Origin: Georgenia_A wangjunii
GTDB lineage: Bacteria > Actinomycetota > Actinomycetes > Actinomycetales > Actinomycetaceae
Strand: one strand, 5' to 3'
Assembly: GCF_036421915.1 (NCBI RefSeq)
Contig: NZ_JAZGOM010000009.1
DNA length: 64,000 nt
The stretch's first letter is position 1. Each line of letters begins with the position of its first letter. A program made the position numbers and the translations under genes. Of this stretch, positions 1 to 9,242 are shown piece after piece. The notes beneath the pieces were generated by a model. The model was given only the letters and a program-made list of their open reading frames with translations, did no database searches and was not told the DNA's origin.

Positions 1-1
1 G

Positions 2-214
2 CAGACCACGCAGCGCTCCAACGTCCACTTCCCCGTCGGAGCGTTCCGCATGGAGGAGGGCGACGTCCTCACGGTCCTGTCCTCCGTCGACCCGATGCTC
101 GTGGGCCGGTCCTACCGGATCGCCCAAGAGGCGCCGGTGAAGTCCCTCGCCACCGCGTACCGGGTCTTCATCGACGAGAACCTCGGCCAGGAGGTACCCC
201 CATGGACGGGATGA
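2..214 (+). CDS. Phage head-tail connector-like protein, 3' end only
   Basis: An open frame enters from the left edge and stops at 212-214, giving about 70 C-terminal residues. They resemble the end of short actinophage connector proteins of the DUF6093 type, which sit just before the tail completion genes. The position immediately upstream of HK97-gp10-like and tail terminator-like genes fits this. Its stop overlaps the start of the next gene. The family assignment is from memory of the C-terminal pattern and is tentative. Confidence 0.5.
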   Translation, partial: QTTQRSNVHFPVGAFRMEEGDVLTVLSSVDPMLVGRSYRIAQEAPVKSLATAYRVFIDENLGQEVPPWTG

Positions 215-492
215 CCGAGGACGAGCGCGAGGCCGCGATCTGGGCCAAGCGCGAGGAGATCGCCAAGCACGTCCAGCAGCTCGCCGAGCTGCAGGACCGC
301 ACGCACGATCCAGACGACCCGCCCTACGTGCAGGCATGGGCACTCGCGTGGGAGTGGACGAACGTCGAGCTCGAGCGCGAGAACCGGGGCGGGCGCGACC
401 TGGCCACCCCGCGCGGTCAGGCCCTCTCCACGTCGCTCGGGCTGGGCACCTACCTCGCTGACCGGCACCGCCAGTTCGCCGACCCCGTGTGA
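202..492 (+). CDS. Small phage hypothetical protein
   Basis: This 96-residue charged protein has an N-terminal helical stretch rich in Glu, Lys and Arg and no membrane segment. I do not recognise the family. The start at 202 is chosen because an AGGAGG at 189-194 lies seven bases upstream; an ATG at 211 that overlaps the upstream stop is an alternative. Its place between the connector and the gp10-like gene suggests a head-tail joining role, but that is inference from order only. Confidence 0.7.
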   Translation: MDGMTEDEREAAIWAKREEIAKHVQQLAELQDRTHDPDDPPYVQAWALAWEWTNVELERENRGGRDLATPRGQALSTSLGLGTYLADRHRQFADPV

Positions 493-505
493 GGAGGCCG
501 AAGCT

Positions 506-904
506 GTGGCTGACTCCGTAGACATCGACGTGAGCGAGATCCTTGCGCTCTCCCGCGAGATCGCCGGCGCACCGGGCCGCCTCACCCCCGAGACCCGCAA
601 GGTCGTTTCCCGGGGCGCGATGAACGTCAAGCGCACCATGCAGGCCGACCTCCGCGCGTCCACCTCGTTCCGGGGCGTCGCCCGGGCCGTGTCCTACGAC
701 CTCACCGACCACGTCGCCGTCCAGGAAGCCGAGATCGGACCCTCCTCCGAGGCGGGCAGCCCAGGCAACCTCGCGAACATCGCCTACTTCGGCGGCGCCC
801 GCGGCGGTGGCACGGTCCGCGACCCGGCCGCCGCGCTCGAGGAGGAGGCACCCGGCTTCTTCGAGGCCGTCGAGGCGCTCGTCGCTGAGGCGGTGTTCGA
901 GTGA
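506..904 (+). CDS. HK97 gp10-like tail completion protein
   Basis: The 132-residue product starts at a GTG with GAGGAGG upstream. It has the layout of HK97 gp10 family proteins: an N-terminal helix, a central basic segment (RGAMNVKRTMQADLR) and an acidic C-terminal helix. Such proteins help join the tail to the head connector in siphoviruses. The next gene starts at the GTGA that overlaps this stop, so the two are translationally coupled. The call rests on residue pattern and gene order. Confidence 0.65.
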   Translation: MADSVDIDVSEILALSREIAGAPGRLTPETRKVVSRGAMNVKRTMQADLRASTSFRGVARAVSYDLTDHVAVQEAEIGPSSEAGSPGNLANIAYFGGARGGGTVRDPAAALEEEAPGFFEAVEALVAEAVFE

Positions 905-1320
905 CCAGCATCGCGGCCGACATCGAGGCCCGCCTCGAGACGCTGCCCTGGCCGGTGTACGACTCCGACGCGACCGGGGCCACGAACCACCCCTACATCC
1001 TGCTCCTGCCCCCCGTGGGCGGCCTGGACCCCGAGCACACGCTCGGCGGGGCCCGCACGAGCATCGTCGACACCCTCATGGTCCGCGCCGTTGCCCTCAC
1101 CGGCGACGCCGTCCGCGGCGTGCTCCAGCGCTCGCGGACGGTGCTCTCGCGGGAGGGGCGGCCGTTGACGTTCGACGTCGACGGGGCGTGGCGGGTGACG
1201 CTCACGCGCGAGCCGGGCCGCGTGGAGGTGCTCGTCGACCGGGACGTGCCCGAGACGGGCACGGGGAAGTACCCGTTGTTCGCGACGGATACCTACGAGC
1301 TGCGGGCCGTCCCGCTGTAG
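901..1320 (+). CDS. Tail terminator-like protein
   Basis: A 139-residue protein begins with GTG at 901, overlapping the previous stop by four bases. In siphovirus late operons the gene between the gp10-like protein and the major tail protein usually encodes the tail terminator (gpU-like), which caps the tail tube. The mixed alpha/beta composition and length fit, but no diagnostic motif is visible, so the call is by synteny. Confidence 0.55.
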   Translation: MTSIAADIEARLETLPWPVYDSDATGATNHPYILLLPPVGGLDPEHTLGGARTSIVDTLMVRAVALTGDAVRGVLQRSRTVLSREGRPLTFDVDGAWRVTLTREPGRVEVLVDRDVPETGTGKYPLFATDTYELRAVPL

Positions 1321-1499
1321 AGCCGGTGGTGGGGGCGTCAACGAGTGCCCGGAACTGCACATAGTCGCTCGAAGGCCGCCTGGGGCTCTTTTCGCCGGGG
1401 TTTTCCGGCCCTGCACGGCGCGTCCTGCGTCCCCACCGCCTCACCCCTCGTTCATCGATCGTGGCGCCTGGCGCGCTGCCCTGCAGAAAGGACGCCGCC

Positions 1500-1676
1500 A
1501 TGGCGCTCGTGACCGCATACCTCAAGGCCACCGGGGAGCGCGTGCGAATCCCCGAGCACTGGCTGGGCCACAAGCGGCTCGGCAAGGCCTACCGCAAGAC
1601 CCAGCCGACCGCCTCGGCGGCGGGTACCACCCCCCGCGCGTCGGCGTCCGGGGATACCACGAAGAAGGAGAGCTGA
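1500..1676 (+). CDS. Small basic phage protein
   Basis: This 58-residue protein begins at ATG 1500, with AGAAAGG nine bases upstream; a longer GTG start at 1461 lacks a binding site. The N-terminal half (VTAYLKATGERVRIPEHW) is followed by a basic segment and a Thr/Ser/Ala-rich tail. Short proteins of this kind often precede the major tail protein gene in actinophages. I do not know the function. Confidence 0.6.
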   Translation: MALVTAYLKATGERVRIPEHWLGHKRLGKAYRKTQPTASAAGTTPRASASGDTTKKES

Positions 1677-1682
1677 TCCCCC

Positions 1683-2201
1683 ATGCCGTACACCGCAGCT
1701 GACGGACGCCAGAAGGTCACCGTCCTCGAGGTCCAGCCGGACGACCTCAAGGCGATCACGGCCACGGCCGCGAACGCCGGGACCGACATCCAGGACCACA
1801 TCCTCAAGACCGACTTCCGCCTTTCGGCGACGGCGTCGGCCACGCACACCGACACCCCGCTCGGCGCGAAGGGCACGTGGAACAACCTCGCGGAGTCCAA
1901 CGCCGAGGGCAACGTCAACGTCATCCGCGACCTGGACGACGAGGGGCGCCCGGTCGTGGACTCCGAGGCGGCCACGGTCTGGGACCTCTTCCGCGAGAAG
2001 GGGACGCTCCTGACCGTCATGGTCCGCAACGGCCCCGACCCCGACGAGGACTGGGCGGCGGGCGACGAGTACTCCGTGTTCGTCGTCGAGACCGACAACC
2101 CCCAGGAGCAGGCCGACCGGGCCGGGTGGATCAAGCACCCCATCCCGCTCGGCGTCAAGGAGTTCGAGCTCTTCCAGACGCTCGCCGCCGGCACGCCCTG
2201 A
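1683..2201 (+). CDS. Major tail tube protein
   Basis: The product is 172 residues, about the usual size for a siphovirus tail tube subunit, and beta-rich, with a Thr/Ala-rich N-terminal half and a segment ending in TETDNPQEQADRAGW. It lies directly before the frameshifted tail chaperone and tape measure genes, the standard place for the major tail protein. Subunits of this type form the hexameric rings of the tail tube. The call comes from size, order and composition. Confidence 0.75.
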   Translation: MPYTAADGRQKVTVLEVQPDDLKAITATAANAGTDIQDHILKTDFRLSATASATHTDTPLGAKGTWNNLAESNAEGNVNVIRDLDDEGRPVVDSEAATVWDLFREKGTLLTVMVRNGPDPDEDWAAGDEYSVFVVETDNPQEQADRAGWIKHPIPLGVKEFELFQTLAAGTP

Positions 2202-2312
2202 TCCACTCCTGCCGGCCCGGCTCCACGGGCCGGGCCGGCAGGCCTCTCCTTGCCGTGGACACACCGCCCCCGCACCCATCCGTGAAGCACTGACACACCT
2301 GTGGAGACCACC

Positions 2313-3002
2313 ATGCGCCCCAAGGCCCAGAACCCCGACGCCACCCTCGGCAGCAAGACCACCACCGCGCCGACCGACCCCGCCGAGCGCGACGAGACCC
2401 TCACCGGTGGCGCCGTCTACATCGACGACGCCGAGGACGAGATCCGCGAGGTCGCGCACGACGTCGCCCCCGAGGACTTCGACTTCGCGGAGTTCGTCTC
2501 CGGTGCGCGGCCGGGCCGCCGCGCCGTGACCCTGACGATGCGCTCCGACCTCATCGCCGAGATGGAGCTCATCATCGGGCGTCTCGAGGCAATCGAGGCG
2601 GCGGCAGCGAAGGCTGGGACCGAGCCCGACGAGGCCGCGGTCAACGAGCTCGCCGCGGACTACCAGGAGATCCGTGCGACCTACGAGGCCTCGCGGCGCA
2701 CCGTCATCGTCGAGGCGCGCTCCACCGAGTGGCTCCGAAAGGTCGAGCGCGACGCAAAGAAGCACCACGGCCTCGACGCCAAGAAGAACCCCGCGGACGG
2801 CGTCACGATCATGCTCCGCCAGATCGCCGGGCAGATCGTCCACCCGACCCAGGGCGTCACCGTCGAGGCCCTCCGCCGCCTCTCCGAGACCTCTGAGCCC
2901 GAGATCGACAAGCTCTTCCGCGCCTGCCGCACCGCGAACGCCTCCACGGGGGTGGCGCCGGATTTCTCGCAGTCGCGCTCCGCCACCACCCGTCGTGGCT
3001 GA
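2313..3002 (+). CDS. Tail assembly chaperone, short (gpG-like) form
   Basis: A 229-residue protein is read from ATG 2313, with GGAGA at 2303-2307; an in-frame GTG at 2301 has no binding site. The N-terminal third is acidic and the middle helical. In siphoviruses this protein is made in excess and, with the frameshifted longer form, coats the tape measure during tail assembly. It ends at TGA 3000-3002, while the -1 frame stays open to 3370, the normal chaperone layout upstream of the tape measure. Confidence 0.8.
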   Translation: MRPKAQNPDATLGSKTTTAPTDPAERDETLTGGAVYIDDAEDEIREVAHDVAPEDFDFAEFVSGARPGRRAVTLTMRSDLIAEMELIIGRLEAIEAAAAKAGTEPDEAAVNELAADYQEIRATYEASRRTVIVEARSTEWLRKVERDAKKHHGLDAKKNPADGVTIMLRQIAGQIVHPTQGVTVEALRRLSETSEPEIDKLFRACRTANASTGVAPDFSQSRSATTRRG

Positions 3003-3370
3003 GCATCCTCCACGCCGCCCGTGAGTGGCGCGTCCCCCCCACGAAGTACCTCGCCCTCGGCTTCAAGGCCTGGGGCGAGACCGACTTCCTCCTGACCCAG
3101 GCCCTCGAGCTCCACGACCGGATGCTCTGCCCGGGCGGGTGCGGCCAGTACGCCGACGAAGCCCACGACGACGACAACGACGGCGCCTACGAGACCCGCG
3201 AGCAGGTCTGCCACGCCTGCGCCGCCCGCGAAGGGTGGAACCGCGACCACGCCGGCGACAAGAAGCCCGAACCCGGCACCCTCGTCACGGTCACCAAGCT
3301 CCAACGCCGCAAGCGCTCGCGGCCGGGCAGGCGGGGGGGCAGGCGGGGGGCGTCGCGCCCGAGGGTCTAG
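2313..3370 (+). CDS. Tail assembly chaperone, -1 frameshift (gpGT-like) form
   Basis: The -1 frame is open across the end of the short chaperone and continues to TAG 3368-3370. It encodes a plausible domain that includes SWLSILHAAREWRVPPTKYL and a later four-cysteine zinc-ribbon-like part (CPGGC and CHAC). Slippage at G GGG GTG (2948-2954) would give a product of about 352 residues. The frame has no good start of its own, which supports ribosomal frameshifting. The exact slip site is inferred. Confidence 0.75.
2948..2954 (+). promoter_or_regulatory. Candidate -1 slippery site GGGGGTG
   Basis: Zero-frame codons are GGG GTG, preceded by a G. A -1 shift re-pairs the first tRNA perfectly and joins the short chaperone to the open -1 frame. 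It lies about 46 bases before the zero-frame stop. It is not the commonest slippery heptamer, so a nearby alternative remains possible. Confidence 0.5.
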
Positions 3371-3585
3371 CGGCGCTTGTAGAACACGAAGCCGTTGACG
3401 ACGAGCACCAGGCCGAAGACCCCGAAGATCCCGGCGGCGGCGCCGGCGCCGTCAGCGTTGCCGCCGGCCCCGAGGACGGCCATCACCAGCAGCACGATCC
3501 CGAGCACGAGGCTCAGGAGGGCGGTGCGGTCGCGACGCTCGCGGTCCTGGTCTGTCTCGGTCGCCATGGCCCCATCTAACTGCAT
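3367..3585 (-). CDS. Small two-span membrane protein on the opposite strand
   Basis: The 72-residue product has a charged N-terminus (TETDQDRERRDR) and two clear hydrophobic segments, about residues 23-40 and 49-67, ending in a basic tail. It lies on the minus strand in the 240-base gap between the chaperone and tape measure genes, and its stop overlaps the chaperone stop. An inward-facing single gene in a late operon is typical of a moron. A downstream ATG at 3567 is an alternative start; neither has a strong ribosome binding site. Function unknown. Confidence 0.5.
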   Translation of the reverse strand: MQLDGAMATETDQDRERRDRTALLSLVLGIVLLVMAVLGAGGNADGAGAAAGIFGVFGLVLVVNGFVFYKRR

Positions 3586-3612
3586 ATCTGACTCGGCGGG
3601 GAGGTGTCCTGG

Positions 3613-6600
3613 GTGACGACTCGCTCAGTTGTGGCGAAGCTCCGCCTGGAGATCGGTGACTACGTCCGCAACGCGGCCACCGCCGTCAAGGTCACGAAGT
3701 CGATGGGCGACGCCGCCGAAGATGCGGCGAAGCGGTCGACGTCGTCGCAGCAGCAGCAGACCTCCCTCATGTCCCGTGCGGCGGAGTCCGCGCGCACGAA
3801 CCAGCAGGCGTGGACGACGGCGGGTACCGCGGCCACGGCCTTCGGTGCAGCGACCCTCGCCGGTGTGGGCCTGGCGATCGCCACCTACGCCCAGTTCGAC
3901 GAGGCGATGTCCTCGGTCCAGGCAGCGACGCACGAGACCACCGACAACATGGAGTTGCTGCGCGAGGCAGCGATCCAGGCCGGCGCCGACACCGCGTTCT
4001 CCGCCACAGAGGCCGCGGCCGGTATCGAAGAGCTCGCGAAGGCGGGCGTCTCGACGGCCGACATCCTCGGCGGCGGCCTCGCGGGCGCACTCGACCTCGC
4101 GGCCGCCGGAGAGATCGGCGTCGCCGAGGCAGCCGAGACCGCCGCCTCAGCCATGACCCAGTTCCGCCTCGGCGGCGAGAGCGTCACGCACATCGCGGAC
4201 CTCCTCGCCGCCGGCGCCGGCAAGGCTCAGGGCGGGGTCTCCGACCTGAGCCAGGCCCTCAACCAGTCCGGCCTCGTCGCCTCGCAGATGGGCCTCTCTC
4301 TCGAGGAGACGGTCGGCTCGCTCTCGATGTTCGCCTCGGCGGGCATGGTCGGCTCGGACGCCGGCACCTCGTTCCGCTCTGCGCTCCTACGTCTCGCGAA
4401 CCCGACCAAGGAATCGGCCGGGCTCATGGAGGAGCTGGGCCTCAAGTTCTACGACGCCCAGGGCGACTTCATCGGCATGGAGGGCGTCGCCGCCCAGCTC
4501 GAGACCCGACTCGCGGGCCTCACCCAGGAGCAGCGCAACGCCGCCCTCGCGCAGCTCTTCGGCCAGGACGCGATCCGTGCCGCGTCGATCCTGTACACCG
4601 AGGGCGCCGACGGTGTCGCCGAGTGGACAGCCGCCGTCGACGACTCCGGCTACGCCGCCGAGACCGCCCGCCTGCGCATGGACAACCTCAAGGGCGACCT
4701 CGAGGCACTCGGCGGCTCGTGGGAGACCCTCCTCATCCGCATGGGCGAGTCCGCCGACGGGCCGCTGCGCTTCCTCGTGCAGTCCCTCGACGGCCTGATC
4801 GACTCCCTCGGCCAGCTGCCCGGGTGGGCACACACCGCAGGCCTCGGCCTCGGAGCGCTCTCCGGCTCCGCCGCGCTCGCGGCCGGTGGCCTGTTGCTGG
4901 CGGTGCCGAGGTACCTCGAATTCAAGGACGCGCTCAGCACCCTGTCGGAGATCTCTCCGCGGGCGTCCCGGAACATCGGTGGGCTCGTCACCGTGGTGGG
5001 CCGCCTCGCGCGCTTCGGTGGCGCACTGGGCATCACCGCGGCGAGCCTGGGGGCGCTCTCGCGTGCCGCATACGACGCGGGCAGCGCTCACGAGCTCGAG
5101 GACATCGCGACTGCGATCGAGCGCATCGTCATGTACGGCAAGGACGCGGGCAGCCTGCGGCTGACGCAGATCTTCGACGAACTGCCCGATCTGTTCGGCC
5201 TGTCGATGCTCGCCGCCGAGGACCTCAGCGACGTCATCGACACCGTGCTCAACCCCTCCGCGACCGACACGCTCTCAGACGTCTTCGGGTCGGCGGGTCT
5301 GCCGTCCTACGCGAAGGAGTCGCAGCGCGCGCTCGAGGAGGTCGACGCGGTCCTGGTCGAGATGCTCGACCGCGGCGGCGAGGGTGCGGGCTACGCCCGC
5401 GAGTACATCGAGGGTCTCGCTCTCTCGGCGGAGGAGCTCGCGCAGGCACTGCCCGGCGCCAACGAGGCGCTCGCGCGAACCGGTGAGGATGCACTTGCCG
5501 CCGCCGCTGGTCTCGGTGTGGCGACGACGAACGCTGACGGCACGGCTCTCTCGGCCGAGGCTCTGGCGACGTCCACAGAAGCAGCCACCGAGGCTCTCGA
5601 GGAGTGGGCCAAGACCGTCATGGACGCCGACGCGGCGTTCGTGGACGTCGGCGACGGCTACCAGGCCATCATCGACAAGAACCGCGAGCTCGCCGAGGAG
5701 ACGGCCGCCGCCACGGAGTCCGCCGAGGACTCCTGGGAGGACTTCTACGACGGCACGAGCGTCTCGATGGCCGACTGGATCGCCGAGATGCAGCGCCAGA
5801 GCGAGGCCCAGGCGTCGTGGCGTGACAACATCCTCGCGATCACGGCCCAGATCCGTGAGCAGATGCCCGCGGATATGCACGCCGCGGCCGACGGCATGGT
5901 GGACGAGCTCATCGCGATGGGCCCGGCGGGCGCAGCGGCGCTCGCGACGTTCCGTGAGGCGTCCGCCGAGGAGAAGACCGCGCTCGTCGAAGCATGGATG
6001 GGCACGGGCACCGAGATCACCGACGGGCTGGCGACCGAGCTGCAGGCGGCGCGCATGCCGGAGATCCCGATCGACGCGGACGCTGGTCCTGCGCTGGCGA
6101 CGGCGCAGACGTTCGTCGAGGGCGTGGACGAGCTCACGGGCACGGCCACGATCGCGGCCGAGCCGGGGCCCGCTCGGGCAGTGCTCAACGGGGTCATGGT
6201 CGACGTGAATGCCTCGACGGGCATCGTGACGATCGATGGGACCGACCGGCCGGCGGCGGAGGCTCTGGGGAACATCCTCAAGGAGGTCGGGCTGTCCTCG
6301 GCGGACATCACGATCGATGGTGAGCCGATGCCGGCGAACATGTCGCTCGGGTCCCTCATGGCGCGCGTGCGCGCGTCTCGGGGCAACGTCACGGTCGGCG
6401 GCAACAACGCGCCGGGCGCGGCGGCCCTGTCTGGCCTGATCGGCGCTATCAACCGGTCCTACGGCTACGTCGACGTCCACGCGAACACGGCGACGGCCTA
6501 CTCGGCTCTGAACCGGCTCGTCAACGACCAGAACGGCCGCACGATCACGGTCTACGCGCAGGTCCGCACGGTGGGCCAGGCTGCGGTCGCGTCGGGCGGG

Positions 6601-7041
6601 TACATGGGCGACTTCGCCCGGGCTGCCCAGGGCTTCGCCAACGGCGGTGCGCCGCGGCGCTTCCCGAACGGGGGCTACGTCCTCGGGCCGGGCACGCCGA
6701 CGTCGGACGAGATCGACGCGCGGCTCTCGACGACGGAGTTCGTCCAGAAGGCGGCGGCGGTCCGGAAGTACGGGTTGACGTTCATGCACGACGTCAACAA
6801 CCTGCGCTTCCCGACCCAGCTCGCGCGCGGTTTCGCCGACGGGGGGAGCGCTGCCCCGTACTCGCCCACGGCGGTGTGGTCTGCGCCGTCGGTGCACGTG
6901 TCGGCGCCCTCGCTCGAGGGTGTGCGCATCTCCGGGGAGCTCGACCTCGGCAACGGGCTCACGGGCGTCATCAACGGCGTCCTCGACGACAGGTACGGCT
7001 CGCGCCGGCAGAACCGACAGCGGACGGGGGTGAGGGGCTAG
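3613..7041 (+). CDS. Tape measure protein
   Basis: This is the longest gene of the prophage at 1142 residues. It has a helical N-terminus, a TP901-like phage tail tape measure core (residues about 95-350, including AAGIEELAKAGVSTADILGG), hydrophobic Ala/Gly segments near 415-435 and 465-485, and a beta-rich C-terminal part with IDG/VGG-type repeats (about 815-1010). It sets tail length and may form the DNA exit channel. GTG 3613 is chosen over 3604 because GGGGAGG at 3598-3604 is eight bases upstream of it. The stop overlaps the next start by one base. Confidence 0.9.
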   Translation: MTTRSVVAKLRLEIGDYVRNAATAVKVTKSMGDAAEDAAKRSTSSQQQQTSLMSRAAESARTNQQAWTTAGTAATAFGAATLAGVGLAIATYAQFDEAMSSVQAATHETTDNMELLREAAIQAGADTAFSATEAAAGIEELAKAGVSTADILGGGLAGALDLAAAGEIGVAEAAETAASAMTQFRLGGESVTHIADLLAAGAGKAQGGVSDLSQALNQSGLVASQMGLSLEETVGSLSMFASAGMVGSDAGTSFRSALLRLANPTKESAGLMEELGLKFYDAQGDFIGMEGVAAQLETRLAGLTQEQRNAALAQLFGQDAIRAASILYTEGADGVAEWTAAVDDSGYAAETARLRMDNLKGDLEALGGSWETLLIRMGESADGPLRFLVQSLDGLIDSLGQLPGWAHTAGLGLGALSGSAALAAGGLLLAVPRYLEFKDALSTLSEISPRASRNIGGLVTVVGRLARFGGALGITAASLGALSRAAYDAGSAHELEDIATAIERIVMYGKDAGSLRLTQIFDELPDLFGLSMLAAEDLSDVIDTVLNPSATDTLSDVFGSAGLPSYAKESQRALEEVDAVLVEMLDRGGEGAGYAREYIEGLALSAEELAQALPGANEALARTGEDALAAAAGLGVATTNADGTALSAEALATSTEAATEALEEWAKTVMDADAAFVDVGDGYQAIIDKNRELAEETAAATESAEDSWEDFYDGTSVSMADWIAEMQRQSEAQASWRDNILAITAQIREQMPADMHAAADGMVDELIAMGPAGAAALATFREASAEEKTALVEAWMGTGTEITDGLATELQAARMPEIPIDADAGPALATAQTFVEGVDELTGTATIAAEPGPARAVLNGVMVDVNASTGIVTIDGTDRPAAEALGNILKEVGLSSADITIDGEPMPANMSLGSLMARVRASRGNVTVGGNNAPGAAALSGLIGAINRSYGYVDVHANTATAYSALNRLVNDQNGRTITVYAQVRTVGQAAVASGGYMGDFARAAQGFANGGAPRRFPNGGYVLGPGTPTSDEIDARLSTTEFVQKAAAVRKYGLTFMHDVNNLRFPTQLARGFADGGSAAPYSPTAVWSAPSVHVSAPSLEGVRISGELDLGNGLTGVINGVLDDRYGSRRQNRQRTGVRG

Positions 7042-9242
7042 TGGCGATCAAGTGGGGCGCGTTCCGATCGACCCCGACGCAGTCGGCACGCCTCGGCATC
7101 GACGCGACGGTCTCGGGGAACCCGGCGTCGGGCTCGGTGACGGTGACGGTGCGCTACTACCTGGAGCACACCCAGGCGGTTGCTCAGTCCCAGACGATCA
7201 ACCGCACGGGGACGATCACGGGTGCGGTGCCGATCAACGCGGCGCGCGGGGTCGTTTCCACGGGGGCCTACACGGTCACCGTCCCGACGGTCTACGGGTC
7301 CGCGGGCACCCGGCACTTCGGGGCGTTCCTGTCCGGGCACTACGCGGGCTTGTCGCCGTCGGTCGATGTCAACGTCACGATCCCCGCCCGCCCGTACCTG
7401 GCTCCGAACCCGCCGCCTGCGCTGTCCTCGTCGAGGTCGTCGGACACGCAGATCAACGTGTCGTGGACGACGGCCTACACCGGCGCCGATGGTGCGCGCC
7501 CCTGGACCGGTGTCTACCTCGAGCGTTGGGACAACGTCCGCGACGGCCACGTGGTCGTTGCGACGCTGCCGTGGTCGACGTCGTCGTACAGCGACCGGTC
7601 GACCGTCGGGAACCGCCGGTACGTCTACCGCATCCGTGCATACAACGCCGCGGGGACGTCGGCCTACACCTACGGCTCGATGGTGGTCACCACCCCGGCG
7701 GCGCCGGGGACGCCCGAGGCTACGAAGGACACGACGGACGTCGTGCTGCAGTGGTCCCGGAATGCGTACCCCGAGGCCGTGTATCAGGTGCATCACGCGG
7801 CGGACGGCGTCTGGGACGCAGCGCCGTTGGTGACGACCGCGGCGAACGCGTGGACGTGGACGCACGTCGACCCGGACCCGGCGGTGACCCACACCTACCG
7901 GGTCCGCGCCTCGCACGCGGGTCTGCTCTCGCCGTACTCGGCAGCGTCGAACGTCATCCAGCTGCTCGCCGCGCCCCTGGCCCCGACGAACCTGGCACCG
8001 ACGGGGACGATCGACTCAACGGGGTCCGAGGTCCTGTCGTGGCGCCACCAGTCCGTCGATGGCACCTCCCAGACGGCCTACGAGCTCGAGCGCCGACTCA
8101 AGGGCACCACGTCGTGGACGACGACGGGCAAGACGACGTCGTCCCTGCAGCAGCGGACCGCGCTCACCTCGTGGTTCGTCAACGGCAGCGAGTACGAGTG
8201 GCGGGTCCGCACGTGGGGCCAGCACGCCACGGCATCGCCCTGGTCTGCGATCGCTTCGTTCCGCGCCTCGGCGAAGCCGACTGCGAGCATCAACTCCCCG
8301 TCGTCGGCCGAGCCGGTGGGGTCCTCGTCGGTCACCGTCACGTGGGGCTACTACCACGCCGAGGGCACCGCCCAGACCCAGTACCGGGCACGTCTTTACG
8401 ACGACGCCGGCACCCTCCTGGAGACCCGCACCGGGTACAGCGCCGCCACCGAAGCGACGTTCAGTCGCGCGCTCGGGGACGCCACCACGTACCAGGTGGG
8501 CGTCGAGGTCCGCAACGGCTACAACCAGTGGTCCAGCGAGGACCGGGTCACGTTCACCGTCTCCTACCCGCCGCCGCCCGCCCCCCAGGCGACGGCCAGC
8601 TGGGACAAGGGCGCAGGCGTCGTCGTCGTCACCATCACCAACCCGCCCTACGGGGAAGGCGAGGTCGACGTCGACCACAACCAGCTCTACCGCGCCATCA
8701 ACGACGGCCCCTGGGTGCTCATCGCCGCGAACGTCCCCCCGAACGGGACCGTCTCGGACACCACCGCAGTGGTCGGCGGCGTCAACCACTACCAGGTCGC
8801 CGCCGTCTCCGCGCTCCCCTCGTCCAAGACCGGCGCACCCGTCGCCGTACCCGTGAGCGCCGAGGCAGCAGACCACTGGGTCTACCTCAACGCCGGCCCC
8901 GGCTTCTCCCAGGTCGTCCGAGTCCGCGCCGGCGCCAAGCTCGACCACACCCCCACCCGCAAGAAGGAGGTCCGCTTCTACCTCGGCCGCCAGGACGGCG
9001 TGGAGTACTCCGGGCGCACCCGCGGTCGCACCGGGTCCCTGTCCGTCCGCCTCACCCCCGACACCGGCGGAGCATCCAACGAGGCAGAGATCACCGCGCT
9101 CGCGGACATGCCGGCGCCGATCTGCCTGCGCGACCCGCTCGGGCACCGGTGGTTCGTGTCGATGGGGGCGCCGCACTTCTCGCACGTGGGCGCGACGACG
9201 ACCCTGGACTTCGACTTCACGGTGGTGGGATTCGATGAGTGA
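7041..9242 (+). CDS. Minor tail protein with fibronectin type III repeats
   Basis: A 733-residue protein starts at GTG 7041 inside the tape measure stop. From about residue 115 to 610 it shows successive FN3-like modules, recognised by LSWR/VSWTT strands and YRIRAYNAAG or YEWRVRTWG strands. The C-terminal 130 residues look like a tail-tube-interacting domain. FN3 modules are common on the surface of siphovirus tail tips and may aid host binding. It occupies the Dit-like (distal tail) position after the tape measure. Confidence 0.75.
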   Translation: MAIKWGAFRSTPTQSARLGIDATVSGNPASGSVTVTVRYYLEHTQAVAQSQTINRTGTITGAVPINAARGVVSTGAYTVTVPTVYGSAGTRHFGAFLSGHYAGLSPSVDVNVTIPARPYLAPNPPPALSSSRSSDTQINVSWTTAYTGADGARPWTGVYLERWDNVRDGHVVVATLPWSTSSYSDRSTVGNRRYVYRIRAYNAAGTSAYTYGSMVVTTPAAPGTPEATKDTTDVVLQWSRNAYPEAVYQVHHAADGVWDAAPLVTTAANAWTWTHVDPDPAVTHTYRVRASHAGLLSPYSAASNVIQLLAAPLAPTNLAPTGTIDSTGSEVLSWRHQSVDGTSQTAYELERRLKGTTSWTTTGKTTSSLQQRTALTSWFVNGSEYEWRVRTWGQHATASPWSAIASFRASAKPTASINSPSSAEPVGSSSVTVTWGYYHAEGTAQTQYRARLYDDAGTLLETRTGYSAATEATFSRALGDATTYQVGVEVRNGYNQWSSEDRVTFTVSYPPPPAPQATASWDKGAGVVVVTITNPPYGEGEVDVDHNQLYRAINDGPWVLIAANVPPNGTVSDTTAVVGGVNHYQVAAVSALPSSKTGAPVAVPVSAEAADHWVYLNAGPGFSQVVRVRAGAKLDHTPTRKKEVRFYLGRQDGVEYSGRTRGRTGSLSVRLTPDTGGASNEAEITALADMPAPICLRDPLGHRWFVSMGAPHFSHVGATTTLDFDFTVVGFDE

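Noticed and set aside
1452..2843. Long minus-strand frame opposite the tail protein genes
   Set aside because: It overlaps three well-supported phage genes and has shadow-type composition.
5275..6897. Minus-strand frame of 540 codons opposite the tape measure
   Set aside because: Arg/His-rich shadow with no ribosome binding site or motif.
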